A stretch of DNA of 32,416 nt, taken from contig WJKR01000025.1 in the NCBI GenBank assembly GCA_014729015.1, forward strand, positions 1 through 32,416. The letters run 5' to 3'. This document shows, piece after piece, positions 25,213 through 32,416 of the stretch. Every line of letters begins with the position of its first letter. Position 1 is the first letter of the stretch. The position numbers and the translations under genes are program-made. The stretch is from Candidatus Woesearchaeota archaeon. Lineage in GTDB: Archaea; Nanobdellota; Nanobdellia; Woesearchaeales; WJKR01. The notes beneath the pieces are model-generated. The model did no database searches. It saw only the letters and a list, made by a program, of their open reading frames with translations, and had not been told where the DNA came from.

Positions 25213-28080
25213 TCACCAGTTGACTTTCCAAACGATAATCCGGTCGCCAGTGATGGGACTTCTTTCATCACTAAATTTCTCGAAATGCTTTGTATGTGCT
25301 CCTTCGAGGAAGAAGAGCCTGGTGAACATGCTCGTTGCCAGTTCGCTAGAAGCGATGACTGCCTTGTAGCTGCTTCCTTGTTGTACGAGGAACAGCTCGA
25401 AGTCTAGCCCTGGATTCTCGAATCTGGTTGTTTCTAGATTATTATTTTTAATGGTGACTGCTTTGAGGGTGAGCGTGTTCTCGCCGACCCGTTGTCCTGT
25501 TTGTCGGTTGTACGCGCCGATGCTGGCGATCGTGTTTTCCGGGTTTTCGAGGTCGACGACCACTGTTTCTAGCCTGATCGTTTGTCCTTGTTGGTTGCCG
25601 AGGTTCACGTTCTGGTTGCACGTGACGGTGTCGTTGTCGTCTTGGCAGCTGATTGCGTTTCTGGTGAGGTATTGCGGCCAGGGGCTGATCCACGCGTTCG
25701 CCGCTTGTTCGTTGGCGAGGCTGATTACTTGGTAATATAGTTGTCCTGCTGCTTTTGTTTCTATGTCGAAGAGTTCTTCGATGATAGGGGTTGCGACGTC
25801 CGGTGTTTCTTTTCGGAGCACGTTGTACGCGTACGCTTTCCTGAAGTCCCAGTTGCCGAAGTGTCCCCACACGCTCGCTTTACCGATCATGTCTGAACTA
25901 GTAATAAAATAGTTTTCTGGCGGTTCGCAATGGGTGAGTCTTGTGACGTCTTCAGCTTCTTCTTGTGTGAGTCCTTGTTCTTCCAAGTACGCAGTTGCTG
26001 CTTCTTGGTCTTCTATGAGGATTATCTCTCCCATGATTGCTCTTGCCTGCAAGGTGGTTTCTGGTGTTATGGCTTCTCCGTCTCCTTGGACGTGTTCTGC
26101 TAGGGTGTCGAATCCTTTTCTTGAACCGCAGTCAAGCATCCTCAATATGCCGACTGCTTCTTCCTCGTTGTTCGTGCTGAGCGCTCTGCCCACCCAGTGG
26201 GCCATGGGCGTGTTCTGGCTGGTGCCGTCGAACGTGACTGCTCTGTCGCCGATGGCTTTGAACCAGTGTCCGAAGTCCCACCAGCTGTTGATGATTGCGT
26301 CTGGTGCTGCTTCTTCATTGATTTTTGTTAGTGAACTCCACCAAGCGTCGTTCATGCTGGGTATTTCATGAAGTGCTGCTTGTTTTCCTGCATTGATGGG
26401 TTTGATGAGAATGAGTAATGCGATGATGATGAGTCCTGCTTTGATCCATGCTTGGTCTATTTCGAAGTTTTTCTCGCTCCAGGTGATGACGAGCTTGTAG
26501 AGTTGTCCGATGAGGATGCCTAACGCGACAGCGTAGGCTGGTACGAGGACGAGGATAAATCGTACGCCTTGTGTGCTGGCGTAGATGGTGCCTGCGAACC
26601 AGACGACGAGGAACAATGCGTATTTGATGTCTATGTCTCGTTGGTCTTTGAGGAAGAACAGGATGCCTGTAGCGACCGGTATTAGCAGTAATGCGAGGAA
26701 CACGTAGGGGTTGCCTCTGAGCAATGGTTTGGTGATGAGGATGAGGTAGAGGAATGCGCCGCCGCCGAGGATGGCCCAGTCTTTGTTCTTGAATTCCTTG
26801 ATGGTGATGAGGCTGAGGAGGAGTCCGAGGCAGGCTAAGTAGAAGTAGGCGCTGCCGCCTATCTGGTTGACGATGCTGGACAGTGATGCCCTGTTGAGCT
26901 CTGCGACGGTGGTGAAGACGTTCGGCCAGAGGTCTATTTTTGCCGCGTTCTGGATGCTGGCGAATTTAACTGCTCCTAATGGTCCGTTGATGAATCGGGA
27001 GAAAGATGAGAATAATGATACGAATATGCCGCTCGCTACCAACACTCCTAGTATGCTTCTGCCGGCGTTCTTCACTTCTGGTGCTGTGAATATTCTTTTC
27101 ACGTCTTTTGTTTGCAGCCATGATTTGATGATGCGGAATCCGAGGTATGCGATGATGGTGATGAGCATGAAGTCGAAGATGTACCACCAACCACTCCAAA
27201 ACTTGCTGTAGATGCCGAGGAAGAGGCCGGTGAGTCCTGAGTAGATAAGTTTCTTCTTGAGGTCTTTGGCGTCGAATGCTTCGATGAACATCCAGAGAAT
27301 CAGTAAGGGAAAGGTGACGTTGTAGCTGTCGGTGTCGGCGAATCCTGCTGCGGTTCTGCCGAGGAAGGTGGAGTGGACGGCGACGATTGTGCCGGCGATG
27401 AACCCTCCGAGGTTGCCTGCTTTTTTCCTCGTGATAAAGAATGCGGGGATGACGGCTAGTGAAGAAATGATGACTGGCATCCAGAAGAAGACGTTGAAGA
27501 GCTCTGCGTCTTTGTTGAAGAATCTCACAATCTTGTAGATCATCGCTGAGAATCTTGTGTGGTAGTCTGTTTCTGTTTCTGCTCTTCCTATTGGCGCGAG
27601 CATATGGTTGTTTATTTTGACACCGTCTATTTCTACGTCTGCGCCGTAGCCATGATCAAGAACGTTTTTTGTGTGTCTGTAGTAGAAGTAAGGGTCTATC
27701 GCCAAGAGGTAGGTCTGCCCGTCGTCTTTTTGGAGCCGTTCCCTGATGTATTGTCCTTGGGTCTTTGCTTGTTCTGCGATTTCCGTTTCTTGTTGCTTGA
27801 TGACTTGCGTGAGCTGTTCGTTGACGAGCGCTTGTTTCCGTTCTGGTGGCAGGTTGGGGTATTGTTGGTTTATCCCCGTGGTGATTTGGTTTTTGAGGTT
27901 GGTGATGATGCTGTTCTCTGCCCATTGGTCTGTGATGGGGAGTGTTGCTGGGTAGCTGCGGTAGGTGATGGAGAGTCCTGTGCTGATGAGGATGAGCAGG
28001 ATGATGAGTAGGACGCGGAGGTGTTGGTTGGTGATGCGTTGCAAGAATGCTCGTGGTGTCTTTGTTGTTTGTCGTGCCAC
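25213..28080 (-). CDS. aglB: oligosaccharyltransferase AglB/STT3 family
   Basis: 955 aa polytopic protein; INSWWDFGHWFKAIGDRAVTFDG catalytic-family WWDxG motif; DPYFYYRHTKNVLDHGYG. Confidence 0.94.
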   Translation of the reverse strand: MARQTTKTPRAFLQRITNQHLRVLLIILLILISTGLSITYRSYPATLPITDQWAENSIITNLKNQITTGINQQYPNLPPERKQALVNEQLTQVIKQQETEIAEQAKTQGQYIRERLQKDDGQTYLLAIDPYFYYRHTKNVLDHGYGADVEIDGVKINNHMLAPIGRAETETDYHTRFSAMIYKIVRFFNKDAELFNVFFWMPVIISSLAVIPAFFITRKKAGNLGGFIAGTIVAVHSTFLGRTAAGFADTDSYNVTFPLLILWMFIEAFDAKDLKKKLIYSGLTGLFLGIYSKFWSGWWYIFDFMLITIIAYLGFRIIKSWLQTKDVKRIFTAPEVKNAGRSILGVLVASGIFVSLFSSFSRFINGPLGAVKFASIQNAAKIDLWPNVFTTVAELNRASLSSIVNQIGGSAYFYLACLGLLLSLITIKEFKNKDWAILGGGAFLYLILITKPLLRGNPYVFLALLLIPVATGILFFLKDQRDIDIKYALFLVVWFAGTIYASTQGVRFILVLVPAYAVALGILIGQLYKLVITWSEKNFEIDQAWIKAGLIIIALLILIKPINAGKQAALHEIPSMNDAWWSSLTKINEEAAPDAIINSWWDFGHWFKAIGDRAVTFDGTSQNTPMAHWVGRALSTNNEEEAVGILRMLDCGSRKGFDTLAEHVQGDGEAITPETTLQARAIMGEIILIEDQEAATAYLEEQGLTQEEAEDVTRLTHCEPPENYFITSSDMIGKASVWGHFGNWDFRKAYAYNVLRKETPDVATPIIEELFDIETKAAGQLYYQVISLANEQAANAWISPWPQYLTRNAISCQDDNDTVTCNQNVNLGNQQGQTIRLETVVVDLENPENTIASIGAYNRQTGQRVGENTLTLKAVTIKNNNLETTRFENPGLDFELFLVQQGSSYKAVIASSELATSMFTRLFFLEGAHTKHFEKFSDERSPITGDRIIVWKVNW

Positions 28081-28158
28081 GTTCCCCCAGCTCCTGTTCG
28101 CCGGGTTCGGGGCGATGTTTATATAGTTTGTTGTTGGTTTTCTTTTTAAAGACGATTT

Positions 28159-28218
28159 ATTTTCTTTAAGGAAAAGAATTATTTTGTTTCTACCAATTAG
28201 TGGTCACTTAAAGAAAAT
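28159..28218. repeat. 12-bp perfect inverted repeat in the aglB / PKD-protein divergent intergenic region
   Basis: ATTTTCTTTAAG (28159..28170) and CTTAAAGAAAAT (28207..28218). Confidence 0.6.
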
Positions 28219-28331
28219 TATTTAAATCAATTAACTTTACTGTTTGGTAGTAACAAGCGTATGTTTTGGTGAGACACCACATGATCCGACAAGAAACAAG
28301 CACTTCTCAACCACGACACAGGAGGGATTCC

Positions 28332-31300
28332 ATGAAACAACTACTATTCTCCATCCTGCTGGTCATCATGCTTATCATGACCGTACAAGCAGCGAGCGCA
28401 GCCGTGACCTACGCGCACTGGCAGCCCAACGAAACAGCAACCATTACCATCAACGAAGGCGACACCGCAGCATTCGACTGGTACGCGCAGACGAACTGGT
28501 ACAACCTGGACGTAGACGTCCAGCTCAACGACGGAACGGACACGCTCGTGACCTATGTCGCAGGCCTGCAACCGAACAACTACGCCGGCGGCACCGTCGA
28601 AGTGGACCAAGACGATTACCAAGCACCAGGCACCTACACCGTCTCCGTCTGGGCGACCGACATCCTCGGCTACCAGGACACGCACACCATCGAATTGGTG
28701 GTCGAAGGACGAACACCCGAAGACAACGACCTCATCGACGTCGAAGTCACCGCAGAACCGACCGATGGCGAAGCACCATTAGAAGTGAGCTTCACCTGCA
28801 CCGCTGTCGGCGGCGACGCCCCCATCAGTTATGCATGGGCGTTCGGCGATGACACGACGAGCGATGAACAGAACACGACGCACACCTACACCGAACCAGG
28901 AGCGTACACGGCGATGTGCACGGCCACCGACAACGACGGTGACTTGATGAGCGAACTCGTCGTCATCACCGTCGGACTCGTCAACAAAGCGCCGGAAATG
29001 GAACCTATCGACGACCAATACGTCGATGAGACAACGACATTCACCTATGACTTGCAGGTCTCGGACCCTGACAACACGTTAGACGAGCTGATTTGCTATG
29101 ACGCGGAGTTCATGAAGGTCGACACGAAGCACACGAAAGGGGCCGACGATATCAAATACATCCCCGACTGGGCAGTCCTCGACGGCTGCACCATCGTCGG
29201 AGAAGCACCAGCAGTCGAATCCGACGAGGAGTATTACGTCCGAGTCGGCGTCAAGGACCCGGAAGGGCTGTTCGACGAAGAAGACTTCTACATCACCGTG
29301 CGACAACGCAACCAGCCGCCGACCATAGAGGACGTCGCAGACCTGACCATAAGCGAGGGGACGAACATCACCGTGCCCTTCACCGTGACGGATGCAGACG
29401 CGTTGGACACGTTGACATGCAGTGTCACGTCAGGGACGGAACTACCTGCCTGGCTGACCCTCGAAGACTGCGGCCTGGCCGGTACGGCGCCGCAAGTGAA
29501 TGGTAGCGACACGAGCACGATAAGCATCACCGTCACCGATGATAAAAATGCAAGTGACACGATGGCATTCACGATCACGGTCGTCGACGCGGGCAACGGC
29601 CCGACAGCCGACTTCACATGGTCACCGACGAACCCACTCGTCGCCGAAGCCGTGCAGTTCACCGACACCTCCTCTGATGATGGCAACATCGTCAGCCATG
29701 ACTGGACGTTCGGCGACGGCGCCCGCAGCGACCAGCATCACCCGACGCACAGCTACGCGAGTGGTGGAAGCTATCAGGTGACGCTCGTCGTGACCGACGA
29801 CGACGGCCTGACAGGCATCACGCAACAGACCATCACAGTGACCGACTACGACTTTTCCAGCATCACGGTAAGCGCAGACCCGACGACAGGTACCGCGCCG
29901 CTCGACGTAAACTTCACCTGCTCGGTCATCGGCGGCGACGCACCCCTGACATATTCATGGGAGTTTGATGACGGAACCTTCTCTACAGACCAGAATCCGA
30001 CGCACACCTATCACGCTGTCGGGACGTACACCGCCTCTTGCCTGGCAAAGGATGTGGACGGGGACACCATTTCAGGCCCCGTCGTCGTGTACGTTGAAGA
30101 GACGACGGCCACGAACCATCCGCCCATCATGCAACCGCTTCCTGACGACGAAGTGTACGAAGGAGAGCATTACACCAAGCAGTTGCTGGTGAGCGACCCT
30201 GACGACGACCCAGTGACTTGCTACTCAGCGGCAGACCTCGGCTACGGCATCTCACTGCCGGCATGGCTATCCTTGGACAAGGACAACTGCGTCCTGTCAG
30301 GCACCGCGCCTGAAGTGACTGAAGACAAGGTCTACTTGGTGGAGGTCGGTGTCGAGGATGACGGCGGGCTGACCGACTCTGAATACTATTATCTGACGGT
30401 GAAGGACCTCCCGGCAAATAACGTGCCGCCGACAGCGGACTTCGCTTGGGACCCGGCCGCACCATCGGTCGGGGAGACAGTCACCTTCACCGCGACGGCG
30501 ACGGATATCGACGGGAATATCGTCCTGTATGAGTGGGACTTGGACGACGACGGCTCTTACGAGCTGTCAGGGCCGACCACCGACACCGTCTTGAGGAGTT
30601 ATCCTTCCGCAGGCGATGTTGCCGTACGGCTCCGCGTCACTGATGACGACGGCGCCGCCGACTCGGTCGCGAAGATTATCACCATCACCGACGTCTCGGA
30701 CCATGACTTCACGGACATCGCAGTCGCGGCGGACCCGATCAGCGGTTTTGCGCCGTTGGCGGTCAATTTCACCTGTTCGGTCATCGGCGGCGACGCCCCC
30801 ATCAGTTATGCATGGGCGTTCGGCGATGACACGACGAGCGATGAACAGAACACGACGCACACGTACCGGACGACCGGCCCGTTCACCGCGACGTGCACCG
30901 CACGGGACGAGGACGGCGACGCCATACATGGCAGCGTTGACATAGCGGTCGCGGCGCTGCCGACTAACGATGCGCCCGTCGCCTCGTTCTCTTGGTTGCC
31001 CGTCGTTCCCGAGACGAACGAATCAGTGACCTTTAATGCGAACGCCTCGACTGACAACGACGGGAGCATCGTGTTGTACGAATGGGATTTCGACGGTGAC
31101 GGCGTCTGGGACGCGACTGGGGTCGCGGTGACGATTGCGTACGCCGCGCCAGGGGCGTATGACGTCACGTTGCGCGTGACTGACGACAACGGCGCTCAGG
31201 ATACGGAGACGAAGGAGGTCGCGGTCGTCAAGCCGTCTGCATTGCCGGTGGCGGAAGCAGGCCCTGACCTCACCGTGTACGTCAACACGCTGGTCAAGAT

Positions 31301-31955
31301 TGATGGTAGCGCTTCGTATGATCCTGACGGCGGCGACATCGTTTGGTATCATTGGGATTTCGGCAATGGTGAGATTGCTGCGGGCGTGCACGCGCAGGGC
31401 AGCGTCGTGTACAACCAGCTCGGCACGTACACGGTGACGTTGACGGTGACTGATGACGAGGATGACACGGTGGACGATACGGTGGTCGTGACGGTGATTG
31501 ACGAGCCGTACGTCGCGAAGTGCGCTGATGGCAGGGACAATGATGGTGACGGCTTGGTGGACATGGCCGACCCTGGTTGCTCGTCGCCTGATGATGCGAG
31601 CGAGGTCAACCTGGTGAATAGCGGTCCCGAGAAGGGGTTGAAGGTCGTTTCTATCAGCTCATATAGTGCCGAAGGCGCTGCTGTCGCGTTGCCTGGCGAC
31701 GTCTTGGTGGTGAAGACCGTGCTGGAGAACGTCTTGCGCCAGCCGTTGGAGGACTTGCGTATCGGCTTCGCTGTGCCTGAGCTGGGCGTGCAGCAGAAGA
31801 GCAGCCAGTTCGACGTGCAGCCTGGTAGGCGCGTGACGAAGCAGTTGCTCGTGTACTTGCCGTGGGACGCTGCTCTTGGCGAGTATTATACGGAGTTCAC
31901 CGTGGCGAACGATGAGCTGCGCAGGTCGTTGCATCGTTCGTTGACCATTAAGTGA
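28332..31955 (+). CDS. secreted PKD-domain / cadherin-like surface protein
   Basis: Signal peptide MKQLLFSILLVIMLIMTVQAASAA preceded by GGAGGGA; multiple PKD modules (DGTFSTDQNPTHTYHAVGTYTASC etc.); CADGRDNDGDGLVDMADPGC motif. Confidence 0.92.
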   Translation: MKQLLFSILLVIMLIMTVQAASAAVTYAHWQPNETATITINEGDTAAFDWYAQTNWYNLDVDVQLNDGTDTLVTYVAGLQPNNYAGGTVEVDQDDYQAPGTYTVSVWATDILGYQDTHTIELVVEGRTPEDNDLIDVEVTAEPTDGEAPLEVSFTCTAVGGDAPISYAWAFGDDTTSDEQNTTHTYTEPGAYTAMCTATDNDGDLMSELVVITVGLVNKAPEMEPIDDQYVDETTTFTYDLQVSDPDNTLDELICYDAEFMKVDTKHTKGADDIKYIPDWAVLDGCTIVGEAPAVESDEEYYVRVGVKDPEGLFDEEDFYITVRQRNQPPTIEDVADLTISEGTNITVPFTVTDADALDTLTCSVTSGTELPAWLTLEDCGLAGTAPQVNGSDTSTISITVTDDKNASDTMAFTITVVDAGNGPTADFTWSPTNPLVAEAVQFTDTSSDDGNIVSHDWTFGDGARSDQHHPTHSYASGGSYQVTLVVTDDDGLTGITQQTITVTDYDFSSITVSADPTTGTAPLDVNFTCSVIGGDAPLTYSWEFDDGTFSTDQNPTHTYHAVGTYTASCLAKDVDGDTISGPVVVYVEETTATNHPPIMQPLPDDEVYEGEHYTKQLLVSDPDDDPVTCYSAADLGYGISLPAWLSLDKDNCVLSGTAPEVTEDKVYLVEVGVEDDGGLTDSEYYYLTVKDLPANNVPPTADFAWDPAAPSVGETVTFTATATDIDGNIVLYEWDLDDDGSYELSGPTTDTVLRSYPSAGDVAVRLRVTDDDGAADSVAKIITITDVSDHDFTDIAVAADPISGFAPLAVNFTCSVIGGDAPISYAWAFGDDTTSDEQNTTHTYRTTGPFTATCTARDEDGDAIHGSVDIAVAALPTNDAPVASFSWLPVVPETNESVTFNANASTDNDGSIVLYEWDFDGDGVWDATGVAVTIAYAAPGAYDVTLRVTDDNGAQDTETKEVAVVKPSALPVAEAGPDLTVYVNTLVKIDGSASYDPDGGDIVWYHWDFGNGEIAAGVHAQGSVVYNQLGTYTVTLTVTDDEDDTVDDTVVVTVIDEPYVAKCADGRDNDGDGLVDMADPGCSSPDDASEVNLVNSGPEKGLKVVSISSYSAEGAAVALPGDVLVVKTVLENVLRQPLEDLRIGFAVPELGVQQKSSQFDVQPGRRVTKQLLVYLPWDAALGEYYTEFTVANDELRRSLHRSLTIK
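28807..28885 (+). repeat. 79-bp exact direct repeat, copy 1 (PKD module)
   Basis: tcggcggcgacgcccccatcagttatgcatgggcgttcggcgatgacacgacgagcgatgaacagaacacgacgcacac, identical at 30784..30862. Confidence 0.9.
30784..30862 (+). repeat. 79-bp exact direct repeat, copy 2 (PKD module)
   Basis: Same 79 bp as 28807..28885, about 2 kb away in the same frame. Confidence 0.9.
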
Positions 31956-32078
31956 AATCATTCTTTTTTTATTCTTTTTTTAAGTCATCATCAATCCATA
32001 TAAAAACTGTTCTTACTCATGAATAGAAAACTTTATATGTGTTCTTGTGTTCTCCCATGGCCTAGGAGGGATGGTGCT

Positions 32079-32416
32079 ATGGCAAAAACTACTATTCAAG
32101 CGCAACAAGAACGATTTCGCAAACTAAGCGAATTATTTTCACACAAGAACGTGACCGACGTCGAAGCACTCAAGCAACTCGGCCTCTATGAGCAGGCAGA
32201 GGCGTTCGTGAAGCGAGTGATGGGAGAGGGATACAGCCTCAACGACCAAAAGCTCAACATGGACGACTTTGTGGAGCACGACCCCATCCCTGAGCGGAAG
32301 GTATCGATGGGCCAGAAGGTCGCCGCCGGCACCTTGGCAGCCGGCGCCGCGCTAGCGCTTGGCGCAGGGGACATATTCGGAAACCCCGCCCCTGACGTTC
32401 CGGCACCGCTCAGCCA
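32079..32416 (+). CDS. hypothetical protein, 3' end outside window
   Basis: ATG after AGGAGGG; open frame MAKTTIQAQQERFRKLSELFSHKNVTDVEALKQLGLYEQAEAFVKRVMGEGYSLNDQKLNMDDFVEHDPIPERK... to window end. Confidence 0.7.
   Translation, partial: MAKTTIQAQQERFRKLSELFSHKNVTDVEALKQLGLYEQAEAFVKRVMGEGYSLNDQKLNMDDFVEHDPIPERKVSMGQKVAAGTLAAGAALALGAGDIFGNPAPDVPAPLS

Noticed and set aside
28244-28852. 202-aa + strand ORF
   Set aside because: Arg/His-rich alternate frame inside the PKD gene; an artefact of GC-rich codons.
1-32416. CRISPR arrays, tRNAs, transposases or integrases
   Set aside because: None seen: no regularly spaced direct repeats, no tRNA-like T-loop/anticodon signals in the intergenic gaps, no transposase or integrase motifs in the ORFs.

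Overview
The window looks archaeal: AglB/STT3-type oligosaccharyltransferase, TATA boxes about 25-30 nt upstream of leaderless or short-leader starts, a PKD-repeat surface protein, and a stand-alone 5S rRNA. A DPANN-like lineage is plausible but not provable from this sequence. Almost the whole window reads as one surface-glycan island with these parts: (i) ADP-heptose genes in two blocks (HldD-like epimerase plus a GmhB::HldE-C fusion at 1.4-3.3 kb; GmhA plus HldE-N kinase at 21.6-23.1 kb); (ii) a PAPS/sulfation operon (cysQ-cysD-DUF2061-cysN-cysC, 4.2-8.5 kb) with four sulfotransferase genes (8.5-15.6 kb); (iii) several glycosyltransferases, including a GT9/heptosyltransferase-like enzyme and a sulfotransferase::GT-B fusion; (iv) a flippase, two FkbM methyltransferases, a dolichol-P-sugar synthase-like GT2, DUF2304 and AglB; (v) a large, sequon-rich PKD-repeat secreted protein divergent from AglB. 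The main hypothesis is an archaeal N-glycan built with ADP-heptose and decorated by PAPS sulfation. Secondary signals: two decoration genes broken by one extra A in A8/A9 tracts (phase variation, slippage or sequencing error), a degenerate APS-kinase domain fused to CysN beside an intact CysC, GTCTCA/TGAGAC palindromes in and around a wHTH regulator gene, and abrupt intragenic switches in codon style. All family calls come from reading motifs by eye; no searches were run.
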